A stretch of DNA of 64,000 bases from Polynucleobacter sp. MWH-UH23A (GTDB lineage: Bacteria > Pseudomonadota > Gammaproteobacteria > Burkholderiales > Burkholderiaceae): positions 682,001 to 746,000 of the forward strand of contig NZ_CP099572.1 of NCBI RefSeq assembly GCF_040409805.1. Reading direction: 5' to 3'. The notes under the pieces are model-generated. The model was not told the DNA's origin and did no database searches. It worked only from the letters and a program-made list of their open reading frames with translations. Every line of letters begins with the position of its first letter. The stretch's first letter is position 1. The position numbers and the translations under genes were made by a program. Below, one piece after another: positions 8,749-18,051 of this stretch.

Positions 8749-10359
8749 ATGACTATTCAATTAAGTACCGAGATTTTCCCTCAGGCAGACCTTCAGAACC
8801 CCAAAACTCTTAAATCCAGCCTAAAAACTCTGTTGGCTCAGGCAACGGATTGTTTGGTTTTGGCTTATTCGAAAATGGATTTAGATGGCTTTGCTGGAAC
8901 AAAGGCTGCAAAAACAAAATCCGGCCTTTTGGCTGAGCTAGATATCTGTTTAGGCGGGGCTGTAAGCCACGCTCATGTATTGGGTGACCTGGATGATAAG
9001 CAAGCTTCTGTTTGTGTATTGAGAGCAGACAAGACATGGTCTGCAAATGCTATTAAGGCAAAACGTGTGCTGCTGATTTGTTTGGGTGATTTGCATGTGC
9101 CATCTGAGCGTAGTCTTCATGCCTACTCTAAAGTTGCTCGTGCAGGATTAAAAGCTTTAAGTGGCGGCTCAATTGAGAGTGCTATTTGGTTTGCTCCCAG
9201 CTTTACGCATTCAAAAGTAAACGAGGCAATTGCTCAAGAAGTACGGCTGACAATTCAGTATGCGGGTGATCAAGCTTATCGTTTTGGTGTGCGCCAACCC
9301 GCCATGAAATTTAAGGCTAAAGATAAAGCTGACACTTTCAAGCATTTGGTATTTGCGGGAAATGATGCTTGCGCAAAGGAGTTGAAGCTTGCTGTAGAGC
9401 AGGGTGGTGCGATGGTTGAAGGTATGAACCTTGCCAAGGATTTGGGTAACCTGCCGCCAAATGTGTGTACACCAACTTATCTTGGTAAAACCGCGCAAGG
9501 TCTAGCTAAAAAAGTAGGACTCAAAGTTGAAGTCTTTGGCCTTAAACAAATTCAGGCTTTAGGTATGGGGTCTTTCTTAGCTGTGGCGCAAGGATCAGAA
9601 ACGCCGCCTCAATTTATTGTGTTGCGTCATCAAGGCGGTAAAACTGGTGAAGCACCAATTGTTTTGGTGGGTAAAGGTATTACTTTTGATACTGGTGGAA
9701 TTTCATTAAAACCAGGCGAAGCCATGGATGAAATGAAATACGATATGTGTGGCGCCGCATCAGTCATTGGCACAATGTATTCCGTAGGCTTGATGAAATT
9801 GAAGAAGAATGTCATCGGCGTTATTCCGACCTGTGAAAATATGCCATCGGGCAAAGCAACACGTCCCGGTGATATTGTGAAAAGTATGTCTGGTCAGACA
9901 ATTGAAATTCTCAATACTGATGCCGAAGGCCGTTTAATCCTGTGTGATGCGCTGACCTATGTTGAGCGCTTCAAACCTAAGGCAGTAATTGATATTGCTA
10001 CCCTTACGGGGGCATGCGTGATCGCCTTAGGTCATGTGCATAGTGGTTTGTTCTCTGATGATGAAGATTTAGTCCATGCCATTACTAAGGCTGGTAAAGA
10101 CTCTTTGGATACCGTGTGGAGATTGCCATTGGACGCTGCTTATCACGAGCAGTTGAAATCCAACTTTGCTGATGTAGCTAATATTGGCGGCCGTCCAGCT
10201 GGTAGCGTTACTGCAGCATGCTTTCTCTCACGCTTTGCTGAAAAATACAAATGGGCGCACTTGGATATCGCCGGCACCGCATGGAAGAGTGGGGCGGCTA
10301 AAGGATCTACCGGACGCCCTGTGCCATTGCTAGTGAATTTCTTGCTTGAGCAAAAATAA
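8749..10359 (+). CDS. pepA: Leucyl aminopeptidase (M17 family)
   Basis: A protein of 536 residues, a cytosolic hexameric two-metal aminopeptidase that removes N-terminal amino acids from peptides. The C-terminal catalytic domain contains VGKGITFDTGGISLKP (about residues 303-318) with the metal-binding lysine and aspartates, and the M17 signature NTDAEGRL (about 385-392) with its catalytic arginine. The length is a little above the usual 480-505, the excess lying in the N-terminal macro-like domain. In some bacteria PepA also binds DNA; nothing here shows this either way. It begins the pepA-holC-lgt run divergent from lptF. Confidence 0.95.
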   Translation: MTIQLSTEIFPQADLQNPKTLKSSLKTLLAQATDCLVLAYSKMDLDGFAGTKAAKTKSGLLAELDICLGGAVSHAHVLGDLDDKQASVCVLRADKTWSANAIKAKRVLLICLGDLHVPSERSLHAYSKVARAGLKALSGGSIESAIWFAPSFTHSKVNEAIAQEVRLTIQYAGDQAYRFGVRQPAMKFKAKDKADTFKHLVFAGNDACAKELKLAVEQGGAMVEGMNLAKDLGNLPPNVCTPTYLGKTAQGLAKKVGLKVEVFGLKQIQALGMGSFLAVAQGSETPPQFIVLRHQGGKTGEAPIVLVGKGITFDTGGISLKPGEAMDEMKYDMCGAASVIGTMYSVGLMKLKKNVIGVIPTCENMPSGKATRPGDIVKSMSGQTIEILNTDAEGRLILCDALTYVERFKPKAVIDIATLTGACVIALGHVHSGLFSDDEDLVHAITKAGKDSLDTVWRLPLDAAYHEQLKSNFADVANIGGRPAGSVTAACFLSRFAEKYKWAHLDIAGTAWKSGAAKGSTGRPVPLLVNFLLEQK

Positions 10360-10370
10360 ATCTAGTGACT

Positions 10371-10838
10371 ATGGCAAGAATTGATTTTCACAGTAATGTG
10401 GCTGACAAACTGCAATATGCATGTCGTCTGACGCGCAAAATTTGGAGTGTGACACCAGAGGGTCAGCCAGTGCGCAACGTTGTGATTGTTGGTGAAAAAT
10501 CCGATCTTAAAAAATTAGATGAATTACTTTGGTCATTTAGTAGTGCGGATTTTTTGCCACACTGTTTCATTGATGATGAAGCTGCTGCTGAAACCCCCAT
10601 TGTTCTGAGCGACAGCTTTGCATCACCAGCGCTTGCCGCCATTCCTCATGCTGATGTCATGATTCATTTGGGTATGCGTATGCCTTCGGATGTTCCGGCT
10701 TTAGTAACGAGATTTCCACGTATTGTTGAGGTAGTAACAGTCAATGAGGCTGAGCGTCTAGCGGGGCGCGAGCGTTACAAGGCTTATCGTGAGCTTGGGC
10801 ATGAGCTGCATAACTTTGACCAATCTCAATCTAAATAA
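10371..10838 (+). CDS. holC: DNA polymerase III chi subunit HolC
   Basis: A protein of about 155 residues. HolC links the clamp-loader (through HolD/psi) to single-stranded DNA-binding protein. The sequence shows the chi pattern: ARIDFHSNVADKLQYACRLTRKIW at the start, a central VIVGEKSDLKKLDELLWSFSSADFLPH segment, and a C-terminal ERYKAYRELGHEL. A GTG at 10365 is in frame two codons upstream; the ATG at 10371 is chosen as the simpler start, and no clear ribosome-binding site separates the two. pepA upstream of holC is a conserved pair. Confidence 0.92.
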   Translation: MARIDFHSNVADKLQYACRLTRKIWSVTPEGQPVRNVVIVGEKSDLKKLDELLWSFSSADFLPHCFIDDEAAAETPIVLSDSFASPALAAIPHADVMIHLGMRMPSDVPALVTRFPRIVEVVTVNEAERLAGRERYKAYRELGHELHNFDQSQSK

Positions 10839-10857
10839 AAACTAATCTTCATCCTTC

Positions 10858-11649
10858 ATGTTGATTCATCCACAGTTTGATCCTGCCGCGATACGCATTG
10901 GCTCTTTTGCGATTCATTGGTATGGATTGATGTACCTCATGGCGTTTGCGCAATTCTTATTGCTCGGTCGTATGCGTATTCGGGCGCCGCGCTATCAAGC
11001 CTTGGGTTGGACTTATAAAGATTTAGAGGATTTGCTTTTTGCAGGCGTCTTGGGTGTAGTGATTGGCGGGCGCATTGGCTATACCTTGTTCTATATGCCT
11101 GGTTTTTATCTTTCACACCCATTGAATATTTTGAAAATCTGGGAAGGTGGCATGTCTTTTCATGGCGGACTCTTGGGCGTCTTACTGGCTTTACTTTGGT
11201 TCGCCAAAAAGAAGGGCACGCAATTTTTCGTTGTTAGCGATTTGGTTGCTCCTTTAGTGCCGTTTGGCCTAGCCTTTGGACGTTTGGGTAACTTTATTAA
11301 TGGGGAACTTTGGGGTAGACCAACGGATTTGCCTTGGGCGATGATATTTCCTTTAGTGGATTCTGTACCACGTCACCCTTCACAAATTTATCAGTTATTA
11401 GGCGAGGGCATTTTGCTCGGAGTGGTCTTGTGGATTTATGCAAGCAAGCCAAGAAAAGTTGGGCAAATCTCTGGTTTATTTCTCTTGGGTTATGGCATAT
11501 GTCGATTCTTAGCGGAATACGCTAGAGAGCCTGATGCATTTCTTGGTCTTTTAGGTCTAGGATTATCTATGGGTCAATGGCTTTGCGTGCCGATGATCAT
11601 CTTTGGCATTTATCTGATGCAGCGCCAATCTACGTCTTCGGCCTCATAG
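10858..11649 (+). CDS. lgt: Prolipoprotein diacylglyceryl transferase
   Basis: A protein of 263 residues that transfers diacylglycerol from phosphatidylglycerol to the lipobox cysteine of prolipoproteins in the inner membrane. The family signature [25 protein letters not shown] is present at about residues 141-165, and the [11 protein letters not shown] helix with its essential histidine is near residue 20. [11 protein letters not shown] near 98-108 is another conserved membrane-facing segment. About seven hydrophobic segments fit the known seven-helix fold. It is 19 bases after holC, probably on the same transcript. Confidence 0.97.
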   Translation: MLIHPQFDPAAIRIGSFAIHWYGLMYLMAFAQFLLLGRMRIRAPRYQALGWTYKDLEDLLFAGVLGVVIGGRIGYTLFYMPGFYLSHPLNILKIWEGGMSFHGGLLGVLLALLWFAKKKGTQFFVVSDLVAPLVPFGLAFGRLGNFINGELWGRPTDLPWAMIFPLVDSVPRHPSQIYQLLGEGILLGVVLWIYASKPRKVGQISGLFLLGYGICRFLAEYAREPDAFLGLLGLGLSMGQWLCVPMIIFGIYLMQRQSTSSAS

Positions 11650-11669
11650 AAAGATATTGAGATATCGGC

Positions 11670-12578
11670 ATGGTGTATGAAGAGGTAACCCTTCGAAAGT
11701 TAGAAATTCTGTGTTCTTTCATACGTACTGGAAGCTTAGTAAAAACAGCCGAGGAACTGCAGTTAAGTTCAGTTAGTGTTCATAAGGCTTTGCATTCACT
11801 TGAAACCGCAATCGGTTGCCCCTTATTTATAAAAGAGGGTAGACAGTTAAAACCCTTGCCAGCCGCTCTTTACTTGGCAGAGGGCGGGTTTGATGTGCTT
11901 GAAGAACTCGATCGGGTACTTAAAAAGACTAGAGCCAAAGCTGGTATCGAGAGTAAGCAGATTCGATTGGGATCAATGTATTCTCTGACGGCCAATATCA
12001 TTCCTCGAGTGATCATGGGAACCAAAATCAGGCGACCTGACTTAGATGTCGATCTTTACCTAGGTTCTAACGAAGATTTAATGAAGCGATTACACGCTGG
12101 CGAAGTAGATGCAATCGTCATTGCAGTACCGACAAATAATGAGCTTGATGGTATTGAAATCGTCCCATTGTTTGAAGATCAACTTTATTTGGCTTCTTCA
12201 AAAAATAGCAAGCCTACACAGGGAAGTATTGATCTATCAAATTATGAGCAAGAGAAATTTCTGACCTTGCAGGATGGCTTTGCTACGACTGCGGGTTTCT
12301 ATGATGCCTTTAAACTTGCGGGTGTTAAGCCAAATGTGGTGATGAGGGTGAGTGACATCTTTACTTTGATGAATATGGTGTCAAATGATATGGGTCGCTC
12401 CTTATTGCCGGGAAGAGTAAGGGCGCTCATGGGAGACGCATTGGACTTCACCCCTTTAGAATCAAAATATCAGGTAATTCAGCGGATAGCGCTAATGTAT
12501 CTTCAGGCTAATGAATCAAACCCCAATATTTTGGCCTTAGCTGCAGAAGCCCGCATGCTGCAACGCAAAATAAAATAG
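11670..12578 (+). CDS. LysR family regulator, probable malonate-locus regulator
   Basis: A protein of 302 residues with an N-terminal HTH (TLRKLEILCSFIRTGSLVKTAEELQLSSVSVHKALHSLE region, about 7-45) and a C-terminal effector-binding domain. The overall sequence resembles LysR regulators found beside malonate genes (MdcR-like), and the next three genes encode malonate degradation functions in the same direction. Regulation of those genes by malonate or malonyl-CoA is inferred from context. It starts 20 bases after lgt, so it may be read partly from the lgt transcript. A perfect palindrome lies between this gene and the decarboxylase gene and is the obvious candidate binding site. Confidence 0.82.
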   Translation: MVYEEVTLRKLEILCSFIRTGSLVKTAEELQLSSVSVHKALHSLETAIGCPLFIKEGRQLKPLPAALYLAEGGFDVLEELDRVLKKTRAKAGIESKQIRLGSMYSLTANIIPRVIMGTKIRRPDLDVDLYLGSNEDLMKRLHAGEVDAIVIAVPTNNELDGIEIVPLFEDQLYLASSKNSKPTQGSIDLSNYEQEKFLTLQDGFATTAGFYDAFKLAGVKPNVVMRVSDIFTLMNMVSNDMGRSLLPGRVRALMGDALDFTPLESKYQVIQRIALMYLQANESNPNILALAAEARMLQRKIK

Positions 12579-12598
12579 ATTCTGAGTGGGTCACCACA

Positions 12599-12623
12599 TT
12601 TCATTAACTAAAAGTTAATGAAA
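12599..12623. promoter_or_regulatory. Perfect 25-bp palindrome before malonyl-CoA decarboxylase gene
   Basis: The arms TTTCATTAACT (12599-12609) and AGTTAATGAAA (12613-12623) are perfect inverted repeats of 11 bases around an AAA spacer, centred about 96 bases before the decarboxylase ATG. No run of T follows, so it does not look like a terminator of the LysR gene. Position and symmetry suggest an operator for the adjacent LysR regulator; a LysR-type activator bound at this distance would fit. Confidence 0.6.
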
Positions 12624-12706
12624 ATAGACTTCGGTTAATTGATTCCACTTAGCAGCGGGAATACATTTCTAGTACTTCATTTAATTCTCTTGCTAGGTAA
12701 AGATCC

Positions 12707-14011
12707 ATGCTGGAAAAGTTGGCAAAAGCTCGTTATTTTTCACGCGTAACTGGCGCAGTTAATCGACTCATCTCCGAAAGAGGGGAATCGAATGCTCTCA
12801 GCATGGCTGATGACGTATTTAACAACTATCGCAAACTGACGAAAGACCAGCATTTAAAGTTTTTCACATTCTTATTTGAAAAGCTCAACCCAGATCCAGC
12901 TGCTGTGATGACTGCAGCTCAAAACTTTGCTAGTGAGGCAAATGCACGCAACTATATTAAGTTGCAACGTGTTACTGAGCCACCCAGACAGGAATTATTC
13001 CGTCGCTTAAATCGCGCGACTAACGGTACCGCTGGTTTGGTTGCCATGCGTCGTGATTTGTTGCAGCTATTAGATAAACAACCAGAATTGACTGCTGTCG
13101 ATTTTGATTTACGACATCTTTTATCTTCTTGGTTTAATCCTGGTTTTCTGAAGATGCATCGTGTCGATTGGAAATCGCCGGCAGAAGTATTGGAGAAGCT
13201 GATTCAGCACGAAGCTGTTCATGCGATTGATGGTTGGGATGATCTACGCAGACGTCTACAGCCTGATCGTCGTTGCTTTGCATTTTTCCATCCACAGTTA
13301 CCCAACGAGCCCCTTATCTTCGTTGAAGTTGCATTACTCCCTGAAATTCCAGCGGTTATAACGCCTCTGGTAGATAAAAAAGCAGAAACTGTTCACCAGA
13401 CGTCTCAATACAAAGTTGCTGCCTTCTATTCAATCAGTAACTGTGAGCCAGGATTGCGCGGCGTATCCATGGGTAATTTCTTGATCAAGCGTGTTGCTGA
13501 ACAATTGCATTCCGAATTTCCTGGCATCAAAACTTTTGTTACGCTTTCTCCTATTCCTGGATTTATGGATTGGGTTGCAGATGGCGCTCACATCGGCGAT
13601 GAGAAGGTCGGCGCTCAATTAAAGCCAGCAATCCGTCTAGCCAGAGAGCAGTCTTTGGAAGTATTAAATCTTGCTAATCGCTCATGGACTGAGCGGCTGA
13701 GTGCCGGATGGCATCCAGATAATGCGACAGAAAAAGAAAAATCTGCTTTGCTTTGTCTTGCTAGTATTTATTTAGCCTTGGGATCTGCCAGTAGAAATGG
13801 CAATCCGGTTGCTAAATTTCACTTAGGCAACGGCGCTAAGCTACACCAAATAAATTGGGCGGGAGATTTGTCGCGAAAAGGTCTAAGACAATCAGCGGCG
13901 TTAATGGTGAATTACTTATACGATTTATCTTCTGTTGAAGAAAATCATGAGCGCTTTACCCATGGAGAAATTGATTATTCCCGTGCGGTGGGGCGTTTAA
14001 TGCAGATCTAG
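12707..14011 (+). CDS. Malonyl-CoA decarboxylase
   Basis: A protein of 434 residues of the MLYCD/MatA family, which converts malonyl-CoA to acetyl-CoA and CO2. The N-terminal half is helical (about residues 1-170). The C-terminal half is the GNAT-like catalytic domain, with VHAIDGWDDLRRRLQPDRRCFAFFHPQLP, FYSISNCEPGLRGVSMGNFLIK and the catalytic-region motif TLSPIPGF near residue 283 visible. The length matches bacterial MatA. Together with the malonyl-CoA synthetase gene downstream it forms the two-enzyme route malonate to malonyl-CoA to acetyl-CoA, rather than the multi-subunit Mdc system. Confidence 0.93.
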   Translation: MLEKLAKARYFSRVTGAVNRLISERGESNALSMADDVFNNYRKLTKDQHLKFFTFLFEKLNPDPAAVMTAAQNFASEANARNYIKLQRVTEPPRQELFRRLNRATNGTAGLVAMRRDLLQLLDKQPELTAVDFDLRHLLSSWFNPGFLKMHRVDWKSPAEVLEKLIQHEAVHAIDGWDDLRRRLQPDRRCFAFFHPQLPNEPLIFVEVALLPEIPAVITPLVDKKAETVHQTSQYKVAAFYSISNCEPGLRGVSMGNFLIKRVAEQLHSEFPGIKTFVTLSPIPGFMDWVADGAHIGDEKVGAQLKPAIRLAREQSLEVLNLANRSWTERLSAGWHPDNATEKEKSALLCLASIYLALGSASRNGNPVAKFHLGNGAKLHQINWAGDLSRKGLRQSAALMVNYLYDLSSVEENHERFTHGEIDYSRAVGRLMQI

Positions 14012-14140
14012 AGAGTATTCCGGAGGAGAGATGCTAGAGCAGAGTCCGAAGAGATTCGCTTTAGAATATAAAAAACTGGGCGTTAAGATCCAGAAGTTTT
14101 AAATAATGATTTTGCCGAAGTGGCATCAAAGGAGATCAAG

Positions 14141-15124
14141 ATGATTCGTTATTCAATTTTTTCAACCTTTATGAAAAAGGTATTGCTAATCGCTTGCCTT
14201 GCTCCCTTGGCTGCATTAGCTCAGGAGTGGCCAAATAAACCCATTACATTTATTGTTCCTTTTCCTGCTGGTGGGGGAACGGATGCTTTTGCAAGACCCT
14301 TAGCTGCGCAATTGACAAAACAGTTGGGCAAACAAATCGTAATTGATAACCGTGGTGGTGCCGGTGGCACATTGGGTGCCTCCATCGCGGCAAAAGCAGC
14401 GCCAGATGGCTATACATTCTTTATGGGTGCCGCTCACCATGCGATTGCTCCGGCTATGTACCCCGCATTGGATTACGACATTGAAAAGAGTTTTGTTCCT
14501 GTAGCAATGGTTGCTAATCCACCGCAGGTAATCGTGGTCAATCCTAAGAATGTGCAAGTCAAAAACCTTAAGGAATTTATTGACCTGCTGAAAAAGAATC
14601 CAGGCAAATTTAATTACGCTAGCGCCGGAAATGGCTCCTCCCACCATTTGGCTGGAGAGCAATTTAAGATGCTGACGAAAACTTTCATTACGCATATTCC
14701 TTACCGTGGCGCTGGACCTGCGATGCAGGATCTGATTGCGGGGCAGGTTGATATCGAGTTTGATGGACTGGGATCATCCGCTGCGCAGATTAAAAATGGC
14801 TCGATTGTTGCTTTAGCAGTGGCATCTCAAAAGCGTGCCCCAGGTTTTCCGAATGTTCCAACGGCAGCTGAGGCTGGCTTGGTCGGCTATGAAGTTTCGA
14901 CTTGGTATGGCTTGTTCGCACCAAAAGGCACTCCTCAACCGATTGTGGACAAAATGATTGTTGAAGTACAAAAAGCAATTAATACACCTGACTTGAAAAC
15001 AATCTGGACTAACAACGGATCAGATACTCCCAATATGTCAGGCGATGCTTTTGGCAAATTTGTGGCAGCAGACATTAAGCGTTGGGCAGCGGTGGCAAAA
15101 GCGTCTGGCGCGAAATTGGACTAA
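14141..15124 (+). CDS. Bug/TctC-type tripartite tricarboxylate transporter binding protein
   Basis: A periplasmic solute-binding protein of about 327 residues. A signal peptide ends at ALAQE, and the mature part starts WPNKPITFIVPFPAGGGTDAFAR, the Bug-family signature, with the second loop NRGGAGGTLGA that contacts a carboxylate ligand. An upstream GTG at 14120 is in frame, but AAAGGAG at 14128-14134 sits correctly before the ATG at 14141. The membrane subunits TctA and TctB are absent from the window, so this is an orphan binding protein here. Placement between the malonate enzymes makes malonate or a related dicarboxylate the likely ligand, by inference only. Confidence 0.92.
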   Translation: MIRYSIFSTFMKKVLLIACLAPLAALAQEWPNKPITFIVPFPAGGGTDAFARPLAAQLTKQLGKQIVIDNRGGAGGTLGASIAAKAAPDGYTFFMGAAHHAIAPAMYPALDYDIEKSFVPVAMVANPPQVIVVNPKNVQVKNLKEFIDLLKKNPGKFNYASAGNGSSHHLAGEQFKMLTKTFITHIPYRGAGPAMQDLIAGQVDIEFDGLGSSAAQIKNGSIVALAVASQKRAPGFPNVPTAAEAGLVGYEVSTWYGLFAPKGTPQPIVDKMIVEVQKAINTPDLKTIWTNNGSDTPNMSGDAFGKFVAADIKRWAAVAKASGAKLD

Positions 15125-15161
15125 TGCTTCATTCTTAAAAATTGTTTAACTAGAGGTTTCA

Positions 15162-16685
15162 ATGAATTTGTATTCAGTATTGGAAAAAGGCTTTCCAAAA
15201 GATAAATCAGCCTGCGCAATTGAGACCCATGATGGCTTGTATTACTCATGGAGTGATTTGGAGTGCGCAACAGCCAAGCTGGCAAATTTATTAAAGAGCC
15301 TGAAGCTTCCAGCGGGCGCTCGAGTTGCAGTTCAGGTTGAAAAATCTCCAGAAGCTCTCTTTTTGTATTTAGCAACCATCCGCGCTGGTTATGTATATTT
15401 GCCTCTCAATACTGCATATCAAGCGGCTGAGATGCAATATTTCATTGAGAATGCTGAGCCCGCCCTAGTGGTATGTAGTAGCAAGAATTACTCCTGGGTA
15501 TCGAAGGTTGCATCTAAAGCGGGCACTAAGCATGTATTAACTCTAGACGACAATCGCACAGGCACTTTGCTTGAGCGTGCAGGTAAGTTGAGTGATGTAT
15601 TTAAAACGGTTGCTGCTAAAGATGATGATTTGGCCGCCATCTTGTATACCTCTGGCACAACTGGCCGTAGCAAAGGCGCAATGCTGACTCATAAAAACCT
15701 ATATAGCAATGCTCAAGTGTTGCAAAAGTACTGGGGTTGGGTAAAAGGCGATGTGCTTTTGCACGCTTTGCCAATTTTCCATGTGCATGGTTTGTTTGTT
15801 GCGGCACATGGCGCCTTGATTAACGGTAGCAAGATGATCTGGTTGCCACGTTTAGATGTGTCGCAGTTAATTCATCATATGCCTAAGTCAACTGTACTAA
15901 TGGGCGTGCCAACTTTCTATGTTCGTCTATTAGCGGACAAGGGGTTCAATAAGAAAGTAGCGCGCAATATGCGCTTGTTTATTTCGGGGTCTGCACCATT
16001 GCTCACTGAAACCTTCAATACTTTTAAGAAGGTGATTGGTCAGCCTATCTTGGAGCGTTATGGTATGAGTGAGACTGTAATGTTGGTCTCTAATCCATAC
16101 AAAGGTGCGCGCGTAGGAGGTTCGGTTGGTTTGCCCTTGCCAGGCGTGAAAGTGCGTGTGGTGGATGATAAAAACAAACCATGTGGCGTGAATGAAATCG
16201 GTAGCATCCAAGTAAAAGGCCCGAATATATTCAAGGGCTACTGGCGTATGCCAGAAAAAACTGCAGAAGAATTTACCAAAGATGGTTGGTTTAAAACAGG
16301 TGACGTGGGTCGCTGGGGTGGCGAGGCCAATGGCGGCAAAGCTCCAAATGACTACTTGTGCATCGTAGGTCGCAGCAAGGACTTGATCATTTCTGGTGGC
16401 TACAACGTATACCCAAAAGAAATTGAAGGCTTTATTGACGATATGGATGGCGTGGATGAGAGTGCGGTAATTGGTATTCCGCATCCTGATTTTGGTGAAG
16501 CAGTAATGGCAATTGTTGTGCCTAAGAAGGGCGCTAAATTGAATTCTGAAGCCATGATTGCCACTCTGAAAACTCAAATCGCTAACTTTAAGATCCCAAA
16601 GCGTTTGGAGATTGTTTCAGATCTACCGCGTAATGCGATGGGCAAAGTGCAGAAGAATATTCTGCGTCAGCAATACAGTAGTTAA
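15162..16685 (+). CDS. matB: Malonyl-CoA synthetase (AMP-forming)
   Basis: A protein of 507 residues of the acyl-adenylate ligase superfamily. Motifs are the P-loop-like YTSGTTGRSKGA (about 164-175), YGMSETVML (about 301-309), the adenylate-binding GWFKTGDVG (about 373-381), and the C-terminal SGGYNVYPKEIEGFID with the hinge, ending in PRNAMGKVQKN with the catalytic lysine. Overall it matches MatB, which activates malonate with CoA and ATP. Specificity for malonate is supported by the adjacent decarboxylase gene. It is 37 bases after the binding-protein gene. Confidence 0.92.
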   Translation: MNLYSVLEKGFPKDKSACAIETHDGLYYSWSDLECATAKLANLLKSLKLPAGARVAVQVEKSPEALFLYLATIRAGYVYLPLNTAYQAAEMQYFIENAEPALVVCSSKNYSWVSKVASKAGTKHVLTLDDNRTGTLLERAGKLSDVFKTVAAKDDDLAAILYTSGTTGRSKGAMLTHKNLYSNAQVLQKYWGWVKGDVLLHALPIFHVHGLFVAAHGALINGSKMIWLPRLDVSQLIHHMPKSTVLMGVPTFYVRLLADKGFNKKVARNMRLFISGSAPLLTETFNTFKKVIGQPILERYGMSETVMLVSNPYKGARVGGSVGLPLPGVKVRVVDDKNKPCGVNEIGSIQVKGPNIFKGYWRMPEKTAEEFTKDGWFKTGDVGRWGGEANGGKAPNDYLCIVGRSKDLIISGGYNVYPKEIEGFIDDMDGVDESAVIGIPHPDFGEAVMAIVVPKKGAKLNSEAMIATLKTQIANFKIPKRLEIVSDLPRNAMGKVQKNILRQQYSS

Positions 16686-16698
16686 AAATTAGAGTTGT

Positions 16699-17517
16699 TT
16701 AGAAACCAAATGCCTTGCGGCTTTCATTAAACATGAAGGCTGCAAGGAAAAACAGCAAGATGCCAAAGACGCGTTTGAGTTGAGCAACGTTCAGTTTTCT
16801 GGCCATCTTGGCGCCAAAAGGCGCTGTAAAAATGCTCACAACCACAATACACGCTACCGCAGGTAAGTAAACAAATCCCAATGAGCCCGATGGAAGGTTA
16901 GGGTTGCCCCAGCTGCCATACATATATCCTATGGTTGCAGCCATCGCGATCGGAAATCCTAAGCCTGATGAAGTTGCCATTGCTGTGTGGGGTTTTACAT
17001 TACACCAAAGCATAAAAGGCACTGTAATAAATGCACCACCTGCGCCAACGAGACTAGCTAAAGCGCCCGCGAAGGTTCCGAAGGAAAAAAGTCCGATAAA
17101 GCCAGGCAGATCCCTGCCTGCTGAAGGTTTTTTGTTGAGCAACATCTGAATCGATGTGTAAACAATGAAGATGGCAAAGAATAATGAAAGCCAAGAAGTC
17201 TTTAAAGCTTCAAATAATTCGCTGCCACCAATGAGTCCACCAAAAATCATTCCAGGGCTGAGTGAGGCAACTAGCTTCCAATCAATTGAGCCGTGTTTAT
17301 GGTGAGCCCATATTGCGGAAGAGGTAGTAAACAAAATTGTTGCCATGCCTGTAGCAATAGCCATGTGCACAATCACTTCTTGATTAAAGCCGAGGTGATT
17401 GAATACTAGGATCATGAACGGCACCAGGATCATGCCGCCACCAATACCAAGAAGTCCTGCTAAAAAACCAGAGATGCTTCCGCAAAGCATCAGCATCAAG
17501 ATATCACTTAGTAACAT
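16699..17517 (-). CDS. TauE/SafE (TSUP) family membrane permease
   Basis: A protein of 272 residues with about eight hydrophobic helices and the two glycine-rich repeats of the TSUP family: LAGLLGIGGGMILVPFMI (about residues 19-36) and the second-half copy GALASLVGAGGAFITVPFML (about 151-170). TSUP members export or import sulfite, organosulfonates and small organic anions. It is convergent with the malonyl-CoA synthetase gene, with only 13 bases between the stop codons, and has its own promoter side next to the 6S RNA gene. Transport of malonate is possible from the neighbourhood but not shown by sequence. Confidence 0.88.
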   Translation of the reverse strand: MLLSDILMLMLCGSISGFLAGLLGIGGGMILVPFMILVFNHLGFNQEVIVHMAIATGMATILFTTSSAIWAHHKHGSIDWKLVASLSPGMIFGGLIGGSELFEALKTSWLSLFFAIFIVYTSIQMLLNKKPSAGRDLPGFIGLFSFGTFAGALASLVGAGGAFITVPFMLWCNVKPHTAMATSSGLGFPIAMAATIGYMYGSWGNPNLPSGSLGFVYLPAVACIVVVSIFTAPFGAKMARKLNVAQLKRVFGILLFFLAAFMFNESRKAFGF

Positions 17518-17524
17518 GAATTCC

Positions 17525-17690
17525 CCGCCTTAGCCGCTAGGCCGTCATCCTGAACCCAAAGGTTCAAGGTGGAACGGCTACTTTGTTTCGGGTGCATTAA
17601 GGAGTTCAGGGAGAAACCAAGTCTGAGTTGGCACTGTGAACCTACAAAACGCTCACGCCCACAAGGTAAAGATCGTTCCTGATGCTTGCG
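17525..17690 (-). ncRNA. ssrS: 6S RNA
   Basis: On the minus strand, directly after zapA, lies the sequence ACCTTGAACCTTTGGGTTCA (within 17555-17580), almost the same as the conserved 3' hairpin of E. coli 6S RNA. Its distinctive CCCTGAACTCC segment and long paired arms surround a central bubble. zapA followed by ssrS is the classical proteobacterial order. 6S RNA binds housekeeping RNA polymerase as a promoter mimic in stationary phase. Ends are approximate, since I could not fold the whole molecule; a hairpin GTTCCT...AGGAAC just 5' of it overlaps the end of zapA. Confidence 0.78.
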
Positions 17691-17697
17691 CATCGGT

Positions 17698-18051
17698 TCA
17701 AGGAACTATTGGCCTTGGCGAACCAGGCAGGGAAAGGGTTTGCATCAAAGTATCTACTTGTTCCTCAAGACCACGAATCTCCGCTTGAAGACGAGCAACT
17801 TCATCGGAGCTCACATTCGAAGAAGAACTTTGTTGCGTTTGATTATTTTGTAACTTAATCAGATCGCCAGCAATTTTGAGGGCAGCCATCATGCTTGCGC
17901 GCTCAATGCTGCGATTACCACCGCTAATTGCAAGTTGAATTTGTTCATCAACTAATACACAGGCTGCACGAAGCAGTGGTTCATGTTCTGTACTGGTGGC
18001 TAAAGTGATCTTTTGACCAGCGAGAGTCACTTCAATGCGTTGTTGGCTCAC
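17698..18051 (-). CDS. zapA: Cell division protein ZapA
   Basis: A protein of 117 residues that binds and bundles FtsZ filaments at the division ring. The N-terminal globular part reads SQQRIEVTLAGQKITL, followed by LLRAACVLVDEQI and MMAALKIAGDLI, then a C-terminal coiled coil (about 75-110) used for dimerisation. An upstream TTG at 18090 would lengthen it by 13 residues, but AGAGG sits six bases before the GTG at 18051 and the product then aligns with the family start. It overlaps the end of the preceding small coiled-coil gene by 20 bases. Confidence 0.9.
   Translation of the reverse strand: MSQQRIEVTLAGQKITLATSTEHEPLLRAACVLVDEQIQLAISGGNRSIERASMMAALKIAGDLIKLQNNQTQQSSSSNVSSDEVARLQAEIRGLEEQVDTLMQTLSLPGSPRPIVP

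Noticed and set aside
14300..14695. Antisense frame inside the Bug-type binding protein gene
   Set aside because: Shadow of a well-supported coding sequence; no recognisable domain.
15930..16577. A 215-codon frame antisense to matB
   Set aside because: No family resemblance, no ribosome-binding site, and it lies fully within a confident gene on the other strand.
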